From: UBA6054 sp963975575
GTDB taxonomy: Bacteria; Planctomycetota; Phycisphaerae; Phycisphaerales; UBA1924
Length of the DNA stretch: 64,000 bases
NCBI GenBank assembly: GCA_963975575.1
Contig: CAXBHL010000004.1
Location: 158,186-222,185, forward strand
Direction of reading: 5' to 3'
The notes beneath the pieces are model-generated. The model made no database searches. It was given only the letters and a program-made list of their open reading frames with translations, and had not been told where the DNA came from. Made by a program: the position numbers and the translations under genes. Shown one piece after another: positions 1-11,328 of this stretch (the stretch's first letter is position 1; each line of letters opens with the position of its first letter).

Positions 1-71
1 TCCGGCGCGCCGCTTGCAACAGGAACCGTGTTCCGGGCCCGACCCGCCCGGAGCGGAAGGAGCGGTGTGAT

Positions 72-2783
<2,712 letters not shown>

Positions 2784-2810
2784 CCGGGGCGGGAAGCGTG
2801 TTCCAACCAT

Positions 2811-2844
2811 CGCCCGGGCGGCTCGGTCCGCCCGGGCGTTTGTG
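2811..2844 (+). terminator. Rho-independent terminator of clpB
   Basis: A perfect 11-bp stem (CGCCCGGGCGG with its complement at 2828-2838), a 6-nt loop and then TTTGTG. It lies 27 nt past the clpB stop and just before the end of the convergent sulfotransferase gene. Confidence 0.85.
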
Positions 2845-2865
2845 TGCGCGGAGCATCCTCCGGGC

Positions 2866-3804
2866 TCAGTCGGTCGGTCCGCCGTGCATCATCCAGCGGG
2901 CCAGGTCCGGTCCGAGTTCGGCCAGGGCGCGCTGCTCGTAGGCGGCCACGTCGGCGGGGGTGAGAGCGTCGCGCCAGCGCCCGTTGGTTCCCTTGTGGAT
3001 GAACGACCCGCCGCCGCCGTCCCAGCACACGCCGCCGAGCGGGGCGGCCCGGGACGCGTTGGCCTTCATGTGGTCGAACGAGCAGTGGCGCACGATCCGG
3101 GGGAACGCATCCTCGTCGATGCCGATGTCGAGGAACGACGCGATGCGCCGGATCTGCCCGGGCAGGTCAGTCTTGAGATCGTTGTAGTGCAGGAGCATGA
3201 TGTTGGGCAGGTGGCGGATCGCCCACCAGGTGCGCAGGTTCTCCCAGAACGACCAGAACGGGTGGCCGTCGCGTTCGAGCCAGGTCAGGAAGTAGGAGCG
3301 CGGGTCCGGGTCCGGCCTGTCCAGGGGCGGGCCCACACGACCGGGTGTGTCGTTGATGAGTTCGTAGAACAGCGCGTTGGCGGTGGTGTGGTGGTTGTGG
3401 AGGCTCCAGACGATGTCGCGTCCGTCGCGGGTGACGTAGATGTACCGGGCTTCCGGGCTGAACACGAGCGCGTCGACGGGCAGGTGCGTCTTGACAAAGC
3501 GCCGGTGGGCCTGGGCCTCGACGGCCGGCAGTTTGACCGCCCGCGGTGGGACGCGCAGGTCCAACCACGGCGAGATGTCGGCGACCGGCACGTCCGGATC
3601 GCCGCCGAAGATGAGCTGACCGACGACCTGCTGCGTCCAGGTCGTGCCGCTCTTGGCGTACGAGCCGATGATCACGTCGTCGTCGCGGAACTGAAAGTCG
3701 TTCCAGACGGTCGAGTCGAAGTGGTGGCTCTGGATCTCGCGCGTTTTCTTAGGCGGGGCGGGCGGCGGGGCGCCGGTCCCGGCCGGGGCGGTGTGGGTCG
3801 GCAT
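2866..3804 (-). CDS. sulfotransferase family protein
   Basis: Predicted PAPS-dependent cytoplasmic sulfotransferase of 312 aa; the acceptor is unknown. The 5'-phosphosulfate loop is YAKSGTTW with K51, and the 3'-phosphate site is YVTRDGRD around residue 126. The family's C-terminal segment is also present (KGTNGRWRDALT). The first 20 residues are Pro/Ala-rich and probably disordered. The start is ATG 3804, preceded by AGGAG in a leader (GGCACACACAGGAGAC) that recurs almost unchanged before the SnoaL-like gene at 25577-25984. It is divergent from the next gene and convergent with clpB. The reading frame stays open far upstream, but that extension has no recognisable domain. A second, TPR-fused sulfotransferase is at 47260-48798. 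Confidence 0.9.
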   Translation of the reverse strand: MPTHTAPAGTGAPPPAPPKKTREIQSHHFDSTVWNDFQFRDDDVIIGSYAKSGTTWTQQVVGQLIFGGDPDVPVADISPWLDLRVPPRAVKLPAVEAQAHRRFVKTHLPVDALVFSPEARYIYVTRDGRDIVWSLHNHHTTANALFYELINDTPGRVGPPLDRPDPDPRSYFLTWLERDGHPFWSFWENLRTWWAIRHLPNIMLLHYNDLKTDLPGQIRRIASFLDIGIDEDAFPRIVRHCSFDHMKANASRAAPLGGVCWDGGGGSFIHKGTNGRWRDALTPADVAAYEQRALAELGPDLARWMMHGGPTD

Positions 3805-3942
3805 GTCCGTCTCCTGTGTGTGCCACATTGTGGACGGACCGCGCGCGAGCGGCCATGCCATCGCGGGGCTGATTTCGGGTGCGGTCGGGTTGTGTTGGGC
3901 GGGCGGCGCGAACACCCGCCCGCAGGGGAACGTACGCCTGCG

Positions 3943-4986
3943 ATGTCCGAACCGGACCGCGTGCCGCGACGATCGGTCCGGCCCCTCGTGCGGGCCGGTT
4001 GCTGGCTGGTGATCGCGGGGGCCGTCGCGTGGCTCGGCTTCGGGCACTTCTGGCGGCACGACCCCGCGGACACGGGCCGGCTGGACGGCTGGCTCGCCTT
4101 CGCCGCGTTGTGCGGGCAGGCCTTCCGGTTTCATCTGGGCTTTGCGATCGCGGCGGCGCTGGTGGTGGCGCTGGTGGTCCGGGCCCGGCGGGCGGCGGTG
4201 CTGCTGGTGCTGCTGCTCATCCCCACGCTGGGGGCGCGGGCGGCCATGTACGGGCCGTGGCGCGGTCCGGCGGCCGACGCCGACGCGCCGGGCATCACCG
4301 TGTTCAGCGCCAACCTGCTGTACGGGCGTGGCGACTTCGGCGTGGTGATGGACCAGATCAGGGCGGCCGATCCGGACGTGATCCTCTTCCAGGAGTACAC
4401 GCCCGCGTCGGCGGGGTACGAGGCGGCGCTGCGGGCGGCCTACCCCCACGCGTTGGTGTGGCCCCGGGAGGACGCGTTCGGGCAGGCGGTGTTCTCGCGT
4501 CTGCCCTTCGCCCGTGAGCCCGAGTTGTGGCATGGGCCGGTGGGCTCGGTGATCCCGCTGATCGCCTGCGAGGTGCTGGCCGACGGGTGGCGCGTGGCGG
4601 TCTGGAACGTGCACACGCTGCCGCCGGTCGGGTCGCGGAACACCATCGAGCAGCGCCGGATGGTGGCCTGGATCGCGGCGCGGGCGACGCGGGCGCTGGG
4701 CGGGGCGGACCCGCCGGACGGGCTGGTGATCGCGGGTGATTTCAACGCTCCTTTCGGGACAAACCACCTGCGTGAGCTGGTCGAGGCCGGGCTCGGCGAG
4801 GCGCACGCGGCGGTGGGGACGGACGCTGGCTCGACCTGGCCGCGCCTGTGGTGGAAGCGGCATTTCCCGGGGATCCGCCTGGACCACGTGGTGTTCGGCG
4901 GGGGCTTGGCGCCGGTGTGGTCGGGGGTGGGGGACGACTTTGGGTCCGACCACCGCCCGGTGTCGGCGCGGTTTGTGTTCGAGTAG
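3943..4986 (+). CDS. membrane-anchored endonuclease/exonuclease/phosphatase-fold protein
   Basis: A 347-aa protein with three N-terminal hydrophobic segments (about residues 20-110) followed by an endonuclease/exonuclease/phosphatase catalytic domain. Family motifs appear in order: VFSANLLYG, DVILFQEY (metal-binding Glu), WNVHT, IAGDFNAPFG, RLDHVVF and GSDHRPV (catalytic Asp-His). Such proteins hydrolyse phosphodiesters; this membrane-anchored subtype occurs widely in planctomycetes and proteobacteria without an assigned substrate, so DNase, phosphatase and sphingomyelinase-like roles are all open. ATG 3943 is the first start that keeps the N-terminal membrane segment without a long unlikely extension; no good ribosome-binding site is seen. 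Confidence 0.85.
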   Translation: MSEPDRVPRRSVRPLVRAGCWLVIAGAVAWLGFGHFWRHDPADTGRLDGWLAFAALCGQAFRFHLGFAIAAALVVALVVRARRAAVLLVLLLIPTLGARAAMYGPWRGPAADADAPGITVFSANLLYGRGDFGVVMDQIRAADPDVILFQEYTPASAGYEAALRAAYPHALVWPREDAFGQAVFSRLPFAREPELWHGPVGSVIPLIACEVLADGWRVAVWNVHTLPPVGSRNTIEQRRMVAWIAARATRALGGADPPDGLVIAGDFNAPFGTNHLRELVEAGLGEAHAAVGTDAGSTWPRLWWKRHFPGIRLDHVVFGGGLAPVWSGVGDDFGSDHRPVSARFVFE

Positions 4987-5086
4987 GCCGCGATTTTCAG
5001 CGGCGTCGCGGGCGGTCTGGCCGGGTTTGGGAAATGCGCGATCCGGGGCGCGGAACCGCCCGAAGGCGCTCTTCGTATGGCTTGGT

Positions 5087-5375
5087 GAGAGCCGATCGGT
5101 TCTCGCTGACCGGCCCCGATTCGGGGCGACAACTCCCGACGAACGAGTCTTGATGAGGTTGTTCGAGATTGCCGAGTGCGCGGGCCAGACCGCGTGATGT
5201 GTTCGGACGAGAGAGGGCGGAGAGAGAACATCGGCGGTCCCATGGAGCGTCCTGTGCGTGGGTGTGAGCCGCACGGAAACGCCGAGGACCTGCCGTATGC
5301 GCCGGCCGTGCGGTCCCCTGGGCGGCCGGCGCTTCGCAATGCGTGCCAGACGCCGGGTGGGTAGGACTTCTCGGA
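5087..5375 (+). ncRNA. candidate structured RNA, copy A (diverged)
   Basis: First of two related non-coding modules. A 7-bp stem with GATC tetraloop (5087-5104, containing a G-T pair) is followed after exactly 8 nt by a GCCCC/GGGGC hairpin with a 5-nt loop (5113-5127). Further downstream a GCCGGCC-type hairpin (about 5301-5330) precedes a 27-bp block (5349-5375) identical to one in copy B. TATGGC at 5076-5081 takes the place of the -10 hexamer seen in copy B and is weaker. No T-rich terminator follows, so this copy may be inactive or part of a longer transcript. The ends are approximate and the function is unknown. Confidence 0.45.
5349..5375. repeat. 27-bp direct repeat, copy 1
   Basis: Begins GACGCCGGGTGGG and ends TTCTCGGA. 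It is identical over 27 bp to 5816-5842 and lies in the same orientation, 467 bp apart. It sits at the 3' side of both structured modules. Confidence 0.9.
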
Positions 5376-5549
5376 TGGTCTGGGAACGGCGGACGCCCGT
5401 TGCCTGTGCGGGCGGGCGAGCCGGCGCTGCGCGCCCGGGCCGTCGGGGAGAGAGACGCCCGGGGTACACCGCGCGGCGGCGTGCCGCCGAGGGCTGGCCG
5501 GGATCGCGTGTCCCGGCTGGCTCTGTCGGGCGACCCGACCCAACCATGC

Positions 5550-5582
5550 TCGCACAACCAAGTTCGCACAACCAAGTTCGCA
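5550..5582. repeat. 14-bp tandem repeat, about 2.4 copies
   Basis: The unit TCGCACAACCAAGT occurs at 5550-5563 and 5564-5577, followed by a partial third unit. It lies between the two structured modules. Hairpins just upstream (for example GTCGGG-CGA-CCCGAC at about 5525-5539) show that this stretch is also highly structured. Confidence 0.85.
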
Positions 5583-5622
5583 GATCGTCCAGGGGGCTGG
5601 AACCGTCGAACCGGACCCCCCG

Positions 5623-5628
5623 TATTCT
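5623..5628 (+). promoter_or_regulatory. -10-like hexamer for candidate RNA copy B
   Basis: TATTCT, 6 nt before the first hairpin of copy B, so transcription would begin at about the base of that hairpin. No convincing -35 is seen. Confidence 0.4.
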
Positions 5629-5815
5629 GTGGTGGAGCCGATCGGCTCTGTTCGCCGCCCGCTTTCCGGGCACCAGTTCATTCCCATGACGCCCCGGGAA
5701 ATCCGGCGGACGGGATTGCAGGAAATCGCAGATCGATCGGTGGCCGTGTCATCGGCCTCGGCGCTTGCCGGGGAACCGGCGCAGGCCGCCGAGCTGGTTC
5801 GCACGCTGTGGCCTG

Positions 5816-5842
5816 GACGCCGGGTGGGTAGGACTTCTCGGA
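5816..5842. repeat. 27-bp direct repeat, copy 2
   Basis: Identical to 5349-5375. It is followed after 22 nt by the terminator hairpin of copy B. Confidence 0.9.
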
Positions 5843-5864
5843 CGCTCGCAGGCACGAAACGACA

Positions 5865-5905
5865 CGCGGACGGGTTCCGGAGAGAGGCCCGTCCGCGTTG
5901 TTGTG
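5865..5905 (+). terminator. Rho-independent terminator of the candidate RNA
   Basis: A perfect 10-bp stem, CGCGGACGGG (5865-5874) with CCCGTCCGCG (5888-5897), followed by TTGTTGTG. No protein gene ends upstream within 870 bp on this strand, which implies a non-coding transcript. Confidence 0.75.
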
Positions 5906-6024
5906 CGCTGACTTCTTGGGCACTGAGATCATACCCCCAAGCACGATTCGTTCGAGTTCCCAATGGGGCAGTTGTGATGGGGGCTTTGGGCCATCCGTTC
6001 GCCCGCGAATCCGCCCGGGTGTGC

Positions 6025-6030
6025 TACCAT
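6025..6030 (+). promoter_or_regulatory. possible -10 element of the mrp operon
   Basis: TACCAT in the context TGTGCTACCAT, about 97 nt before mrpA and downstream of the terminator at 5865-5905. No clear -35. A short GCCCC-GAC-GGGGC hairpin (about 6108-6120) lies just before the mrpA start. Confidence 0.3.
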
Positions 6031-6127
6031 TGCGGCCGTCCCGGGCGCGTTCGTGCGCCGGCACCGGGGCGTGTCCGACGCCCGCACGAGCACCTGCCTG
6101 GAGGTTCGCCCCGACGGGGCTCCGTTG

Positions 6128-8449
6128 ATGATTCTCACCTCGGTCATGAGCCTGTTTGCCCTCGCGATCGTCGCGCCCCTGGTGGTGCGGCTGGCGGGTC
6201 GGCACGCGGGTTGGGTGTTGGCGACGGTGCCCGCCGGCTGGGCCGCGTGGTACGCCTCCCACATCGGCGCGATCGGCGCTGGGTCCGTGCTGCGGCCCGA
6301 GCGGCTGGTCTGGGTGGAATCGCTGGGCGTGGCGATCTCGTTCCGCCTGGACGGGCTGAGCCTGCTGTTCGCGCTGCTGGTCACGGGGGTGGGGGCGCTG
6401 GTGACGGTGTACGCGGCGGGGTACCTGGGCGGGCACGGGCACGCGGGCCGGTTCTTCGGCTTCCTGATCGCGTTCATGGCGTCCATGCTGGGGCTGGTGG
6501 TCAGTGACAACCTGATCGGCATCTTCATCTTCTGGGAGCTGACCTCGGTCACCTCGTTCCTGCTGATCGGGTTCGGGCACGAGCGGGCGGCGGCGCGGAA
6601 CGCGGCGCTGCAGGCGGTGATCGTCACGGGCCTGGGCGGGCTGGCGCTGCTGGCGGGTCTGATCCTGATGGGGCTGAGCGCGGGCACCTTCGAGTTCTCG
6701 GAGATGCTCGACCGGGGTGTGACGCTGGGCGACCACCCGCTGTACACACCGATCCTGGTCCTGGTGTGCCTGGGGGCGTTTACGAAGAGCGCGCAGGTGC
6801 CGTTCCATTTCTGGCTGCCCGGGGCCATGGAGGCCCCGGCCCCGGTCAGCGCGTACCTGCACTCGTCGACGATGGTCAAGGCGGGGGTGTTCCTGCTGGC
6901 CAAGTTCGGGCCGGTGCTCGGCGGGACGCCGGGCTGGGAGTGGGCGCTGCAGGCGGTGGGCGGCGTGACGATGGTCTACGGGGCGTTGCTGGCGGTGCGC
7001 TCGGTGTACTTCAAGCGGATCCTGGCGTTCACGACGGTCAGTTCGCTGGGCGCGATGGTGATGCTGCTGGGGGTGGGCGGCGCGGGACAGGCCGCGGCGA
7101 TGGCCTTCCTGCTGGCCCACGCGATGTACAAGGGCACGCTGTTCATGGTGGCCGGCATCGTGGAGAAGCAGACCGGCACGAAGGACGTCGAGCGGCTGAC
7201 CGGGCTGATGCGGGTCATGCCCGTGACCTTCGCGGCGGCGGCGCTGGGGGCGGCGTCGATGGCGGCCCTGCCCCCGTTCTTCGGGTTTGCGGCCAAGTAC
7301 CTGATGAAATCGCCGCTGCAAGGCTCGGAGATGGAGACGGTCCTGGTCGGCGGGGTGCTCGTGTTCGGGCTGCTGATGACCACCGCGGCGCTGCTGGTCG
7401 CGTGGCGGCCGTTCGTTGGCACGCCGAACGAGACCGCCCGCGGCTCGTCTGAGGCGGGGGCCGCCCTGCTGCTCGGGCCCGTGGTGCTGGGCGTGGCCGG
7501 ATTGGTGGCGGGTGTGGCGCCGGGCCTGTTCGCGCGGCCCCTGGCCGACGCGGCCACGCTGGCGGTGACTGGGGCGGCGTCCGATTCGGCGATGTCGGCG
7601 GTGAAACTCGTCAAGCTCTCGGTCCTGATCAGCGCGAGCTCGCTGGCGGTCGTGCTCGGCATCGGGCTGTTCGCGGGGCGCAGGGTGCTGCGCCGGGCGA
7701 CGGGCTTCATGGACCGGCTCGATCCGGTGTCCGGCCCCGCGGTGTTCAGGGCGGGGCTCGACGCGGTGCTGGGCTACGGCGTGTGGCAGACGCGCGTCCT
7801 TCAGAACGGGTCGCTGAACACCTACATCCGCACGGTGATCTTCGGCTTCCTGGCGGTGGCGGGCGGGCTGTTCATCGGGCGCGTGACGCTGGCGGCGATC
7901 CTGCCCGAGCGTGAGCGGGTCTCGGTCCTGGGCATGATCCTGATCGTGCTGATGATCGTCTCGGCGATCGCGGCCACGCAGTTCCGCTACCGGCTGGCGG
8001 CCGTGGCGGCCCTCGGCGTGGCCGGGGTGGCGTCGGCGCTGATTTTCGTGTTCTACGGCGCGCCCGACGTGGCGATGACGCAGTTCGCGATCGAGACGCT
8101 GACGGTGCTGATCTTCGTGCTGGTCTTCTACCACCTGCCGCAGTTCACGAACTACACCACCCGCCTGCGCAAGTCGCTGGACTGGGGCGTGAGCGTGCTC
8201 TTCGGCGCCGTCATGGCCGCGCTCGTGCTGCTGACGGTCAACACGGACCTGGCGCCGGCGGTCTCGGGCTACTTCTCCGAGAACTCGTACCCCCTCGGCA
8301 AGGGGCGGAACATCGTCAACGTGATCATCGTGGATTTCCGCGCGGCGGACACCTTCGGCGAGCTGGTGGTGTTGGGCATCGCGGGCGTAGGGGTGGCGAC
8401 GCTGCTGCGATCGAGGCAGAAGGCGGCCGCGGAAGGGGGCGCCGCATGA
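6128..8449 (+). CDS. mrpA: Mrp-type Na+/H+ antiporter subunit A
   Basis: Large subunit of the multisubunit Mrp (Mnh/Sha) cation/proton antiporter in the inner membrane. The 773 residues comprise a NuoL-like proton-channel region with the essential Glu (E137 in FIFWELTSV) and the conserved KSAQVPFHFWLP and HSSTMVKAGVFLL segments. A C-terminal MbhD-like domain (IFVFYGAPDVAMTQF) and MbhE-like domain (VNVIIVDFRAADTFGEL) follow, as in full-length MrpA. ATG 6128 gives the family's usual N-terminus; an in-frame GTG at 6053 would add 25 unlikely residues. GGAGG is about 20 nt upstream, too far for a standard Shine-Dalgarno. It is the first gene of mrpABCDEFG, and its stop overlaps the start of mrpB by 4 bp. 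Confidence 0.95.
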   Translation: MILTSVMSLFALAIVAPLVVRLAGRHAGWVLATVPAGWAAWYASHIGAIGAGSVLRPERLVWVESLGVAISFRLDGLSLLFALLVTGVGALVTVYAAGYLGGHGHAGRFFGFLIAFMASMLGLVVSDNLIGIFIFWELTSVTSFLLIGFGHERAAARNAALQAVIVTGLGGLALLAGLILMGLSAGTFEFSEMLDRGVTLGDHPLYTPILVLVCLGAFTKSAQVPFHFWLPGAMEAPAPVSAYLHSSTMVKAGVFLLAKFGPVLGGTPGWEWALQAVGGVTMVYGALLAVRSVYFKRILAFTTVSSLGAMVMLLGVGGAGQAAAMAFLLAHAMYKGTLFMVAGIVEKQTGTKDVERLTGLMRVMPVTFAAAALGAASMAALPPFFGFAAKYLMKSPLQGSEMETVLVGGVLVFGLLMTTAALLVAWRPFVGTPNETARGSSEAGAALLLGPVVLGVAGLVAGVAPGLFARPLADAATLAVTGAASDSAMSAVKLVKLSVLISASSLAVVLGIGLFAGRRVLRRATGFMDRLDPVSGPAVFRAGLDAVLGYGVWQTRVLQNGSLNTYIRTVIFGFLAVAGGLFIGRVTLAAILPERERVSVLGMILIVLMIVSAIAATQFRYRLAAVAALGVAGVASALIFVFYGAPDVAMTQFAIETLTVLIFVLVFYHLPQFTNYTTRLRKSLDWGVSVLFGAVMAALVLLTVNTDLAPAVSGYFSENSYPLGKGRNIVNVIIVDFRAADTFGELVVLGIAGVGVATLLRSRQKAAAEGGAA

Positions 8450-8868
8450 ACTCGGTGATCCTCCGGACGGGCACGGTGTTCCTGCTGCCGCTGCTGCTGC
8501 TGGTGTCGCTGGTGATCCTGCTCCGCGGGCACAACGAGCCGGGAGGCGGGTTCGTGGGCGGGCTGACGGCCGCCACGGCGATGCTGCTGCACATGCTCGC
8601 CTTCGGCCCGGAGCAGTCCCGCCGGCTGCTGCCGGTCTCGCCCGAGAGCCTGATCGGCCTGGGGCTCCTGCTCGCCCTGATCTCGGGCCTGCCGGGCATG
8701 GTCCTCGGCGATCCGCTGTTCACCTCGGTGTGGTCGGAATTCGAGCCGATCAAGGGCGTGAAGTTCGGCACGCCGCTGGTGTTCGACGTGGGTGTCTACT
8801 TCACCGTGGCGGGGACGGTCCTGCTGATGATCTTCGAGATCGCGGAGTACCGCGCGGAGCGCGTCTGA
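8446..8868 (+). CDS. mrpB: Mrp antiporter subunit B
   Basis: A 140-aa inner-membrane subunit with about four hydrophobic helices. The family signature GHNEPGGGFVGGLTAATAMLL is near residues 28-48, and the rest matches the MnhB domain. It overlaps mrpA by ATGA (8446-8449) and mrpC by one base, so translation is likely coupled along the operon. Confidence 0.95.
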   Translation: MNSVILRTGTVFLLPLLLLVSLVILLRGHNEPGGGFVGGLTAATAMLLHMLAFGPEQSRRLLPVSPESLIGLGLLLALISGLPGMVLGDPLFTSVWSEFEPIKGVKFGTPLVFDVGVYFTVAGTVLLMIFEIAEYRAERV

Positions 8869-9215
8869 TGCACACCCTGATGGCGATCACGATCGGTCTA
8901 TTGTACGCGGCGGGGCTGTACATGATGCTGCGCCGCTCGATCATCAAGCTGCTGATCGGGCTCGTGCTGCTCAGCCACGCGTCGAACCTGCTGATCTTCA
9001 CGGCGGCCGGGCTCTCGGAGGGTCGGCCCCCGCTCATCCGGCCGGGCGATCAGGGCATGCCCGGCCCGCACACCGACCCCCTGCCCCCGGCGCTGATCCT
9101 GACGGCCATCGTGATCTCGTTCGCCATCCTCGCGTTCGCGGCCGTGCTGGTCAAGCGGGCGTACGAGGAGGCCGGCTGCGACGACCTGGACGAGATGAGG
9201 ACCACGGACGCATGA
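8868..9215 (+). CDS. mrpC: Mrp antiporter subunit C
   Basis: A 115-aa NuoK-like subunit with three transmembrane helices. Matching features are GLYMMLRRSIIKLLIGLVLL, SHASNLLIF and the PPALILTAIVISFA helix. The start at 8868 uses the TGATG junction with mrpB. The end overlaps mrpD by 4 bp. Confidence 0.95.
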   Translation: MHTLMAITIGLLYAAGLYMMLRRSIIKLLIGLVLLSHASNLLIFTAAGLSEGRPPLIRPGDQGMPGPHTDPLPPALILTAIVISFAILAFAAVLVKRAYEEAGCDDLDEMRTTDA

Positions 9216-10837
9216 GCGACCACCTGCTCGCCATCCTGCCCGTGCTGCTGCCGATGACCGGCCTGGTGCTGTGCCTTGCGCTGTGGCGGGCCGTGGTGTT
9301 CCAGCGGGTGGTGATGCTGTGCGTGGCCGGCTCGATGCTGGCCTCGGCGGTGGCGATCCTGGGGCGGACCTCGTCCGGCGGGGTGCTCGCCGCACGCCTG
9401 GGCGGCTGGCCCAGCCCGGTGGCGATCACCTTCGTGATCGATCAGACGTCCGCGATCATGGTGCTGCTCAACGCGATCGTGGCGTGCGCCGCGGCGGTGT
9501 ACTCGCTGGGGGGGATCGATCACCGGCGGGAGCGGTCGGCGTACTACGCGCTGCTGTGCGGGCTGTTCGCGGCGGTGTCGGGCTCGTTCGTCACCGCCGA
9601 CCTGTTCAACCTGTACGTGTGGTTCGAGGTCATGCTCATGTCCTCGTTCGTGCTGCTGGGCCTGGGCGGTCGCCGGTCGCAGATCGAGGGCGCGATCAAG
9701 TACGTCACGCTGAACCTGATCAGCTCCACGCTGTTCCTGGCCGCGATCGGCCTGACCTACGCGATGCTGGGCACCCTGAACATGGCCCAGCTCGGCGAGC
9801 GCCTGGCGGCGGCGGACAACCCGCAGCTGTTCACCCCGGTGGCGGCGGTGTTCCTGGTGGCGTTTGCGATCAAGTCCGCGGCGTTCCCGTTCTTCTACTG
9901 GCTGCCGGCGTCGTACCACACCCCGCCGCCCGTGATCGCGGCCGTGTTCGCAGGCCTGCTCACCAAGGTGGGCGTGTACGTGATGATCCGGTTCTTCACG
10001 CTGCTGTTCCCCGCCACGCACCCGGACGCCTCGCTGATCTACACGATCATCCTGTGGCTGGCCGGGCTGAGCATGATCACCGGCGTGCTTTCCGCCGCCG
10101 CCCAGATGAACATCCGGCGGATCCTCTCGTTCCACATCATCAGCCAGATCGGCTACATGCTGATGGGCCTGGGCATCGCGGGGGCGGTGCTCGCGCGGGC
10201 GGCCCGGGAGGGCGACGCGGAGGGGGCGCTGGCGGCCGCCGGCACGCTGGCGATGACGGGCACGATCTTCTACATCCTCCACCACATCGTGGTCAAGGCG
10301 AACCTGTTCCTGGTGGCGGGCATCGTCGAGCGCCTGTGCGGCTCGGGCGACCTGGACAAGATCGGCGGGCTGTACGCCGCACGGCCGGGCCTGTCGGTGC
10401 TGTTCCTGGTGCCCGCGTTCTCGCTGGCGGGGATCCCGGTGCTGTCGGGCTTCTGGTCCAAGTTCGTGCTGGTGCGGGCGGGCCTGGAGGCGGGGGCTTA
10501 CTGGATCGTGGCGGTGTCGCTGGCGGTCAGCGCGGTCACGCTGTTCTCGATGATCAAGATCTGGATGTACGCGTTCTGGAAGCCCGCGCCAGAGGGCGCG
10601 GCCCCCATCGGCGCGTGCGAGACGGGCACGATGGGATCGGTCCGCTGGCAGTACGCCGGCTCGGCCATGCTGGCCTGCGTGACGGTGGCCATCGGCCTGC
10701 TGGCCGGGCGTGCGATCGGCCTGGGCGAGATCGGCGCCTTCCAGGTGCTCGACCGGGCAGCCTACAGCGACGCCGCCCTGGACCGGACCGGCGTGCGCCC
10801 CGGGCCGACCGGCGACGAGGGGGAGGCCGCACCGTGA
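9212..10837 (+). CDS. mrpD: Mrp antiporter subunit D
   Basis: A 541-aa NuoM/N-like proton-channel subunit with about 14 helices. Conserved elements include the Glu in LYVWFEVMLMSSFVLLGLGG, the Lys segment FAIKSAAFPFFYWLP and LLTKVGVYVMIRFF. MrpD and MrpA form the two antiporter-like modules of the complex. The last residues are Asp/Gly-rich and probably cytoplasmic. It overlaps mrpC and mrpE by 4 bp each. Confidence 0.96.
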   Translation: MSDHLLAILPVLLPMTGLVLCLALWRAVVFQRVVMLCVAGSMLASAVAILGRTSSGGVLAARLGGWPSPVAITFVIDQTSAIMVLLNAIVACAAAVYSLGGIDHRRERSAYYALLCGLFAAVSGSFVTADLFNLYVWFEVMLMSSFVLLGLGGRRSQIEGAIKYVTLNLISSTLFLAAIGLTYAMLGTLNMAQLGERLAAADNPQLFTPVAAVFLVAFAIKSAAFPFFYWLPASYHTPPPVIAAVFAGLLTKVGVYVMIRFFTLLFPATHPDASLIYTIILWLAGLSMITGVLSAAAQMNIRRILSFHIISQIGYMLMGLGIAGAVLARAAREGDAEGALAAAGTLAMTGTIFYILHHIVVKANLFLVAGIVERLCGSGDLDKIGGLYAARPGLSVLFLVPAFSLAGIPVLSGFWSKFVLVRAGLEAGAYWIVAVSLAVSAVTLFSMIKIWMYAFWKPAPEGAAPIGACETGTMGSVRWQYAGSAMLACVTVAIGLLAGRAIGLGEIGAFQVLDRAAYSDAALDRTGVRPGPTGDEGEAAP

Positions 10838-11328
10838 CGACCTTCGTGTGGAACATCCTGCTGGCGGTGATCTGGGCGATCGCGCTGGGCCCGATGACGC
10901 CTTTGAATCTTGTGGTCGGCTTCGTGGTGGGCTACCTGATGCTCGCGCTGGCGTGGCGCCTGGGGCTGAACTACCGCGACGATCAGAAGAACACAAACTA
11001 CTTCCGCCGCGTGTTCCAGGTGATGTCTTTCCTCGTGTTCTTCACGCGGGAGATGATCATCGCCAACGTCCAGATGGCCTACTACACCCTCTCGCCGCTC
11101 TCGCGCCTGCGTCCGGGGATCGTCGTCATCCCGATCGAGGGCATGTCGAACCTGGAGATCACCACGCTGGCGAACCTGATCACGCTGACGCCGGGCACGC
11201 TTTCGCTGGACGTCAGCGACGACCACACGCAGCTGATGGTCCACTGCATGGACGCCTCCGACCCGGAGAAGATCGTCGCGGAGATCCGCAACGGCTTCCA
11301 GCGCCGCGTCAAGGAGCTGATGCGATGA
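10834..11328 (+). CDS. mrpE: Mrp antiporter subunit E
   Basis: A 164-aa subunit with N-terminal hydrophobic helices, then the MnhE cytoplasmic domain with LSPLSRLRPGIVVIP and the signature ANLITLTPGTLSLDV. The start is GTG 10834 inside a GTGA overlap with the mrpD stop. Its own stop overlaps ATG of mrpF. Confidence 0.95.
   Translation: MTTFVWNILLAVIWAIALGPMTPLNLVVGFVVGYLMLALAWRLGLNYRDDQKNTNYFRRVFQVMSFLVFFTREMIIANVQMAYYTLSPLSRLRPGIVVIPIEGMSNLEITTLANLITLTPGTLSLDVSDDHTQLMVHCMDASDPEKIVAEIRNGFQRRVKELMR

Larger units (their letters stand above)
5634..5905 (+). ncRNA. candidate structured RNA, copy B, with promoter and terminator
   Basis: About 270 nt with no plausible reading frame. It starts 6 nt after TATTCT with the stem GAGCC-GATC-GGCTC (5635-5648). 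After 8 nt comes GCCCG-CTTTC-CGGGC (5657-5671). A nested hairpin, GCCGG-GGAA-CCGGC inside CTCGGCG/CGCCGAG, lies at about 5756-5793. The 27-bp conserved block follows (5816-5842), then a terminator. Relative to copy A the tetraloop and spacing are kept, while stem pairs change in compensating ways (G-T to G-C, C-G to G-C). That pattern is expected of a functional RNA. It does not match RNase P, tmRNA, SRP or 6S signatures I can recognise. It lies about 220 bp before the Mrp operon, but the intervening terminator makes a cis-regulatory leader less likely than a free RNA. Confidence 0.55.

Noticed and set aside
5634..5905. RNase P RNA, tmRNA, SRP RNA or a riboswitch for the Mrp operon
   Set aside because: The signature sequences I know for these are absent. 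A terminator separates the element from mrpA, although a sodium- or ion-sensing leader cannot be fully excluded.
4987..6127. Several open frames of 60-300 codons in the gene-poor stretch
   Set aside because: Composition is Arg/Gly/Pro-rich in all frames, none has a domain or good start, and the region is better explained by structured RNA.
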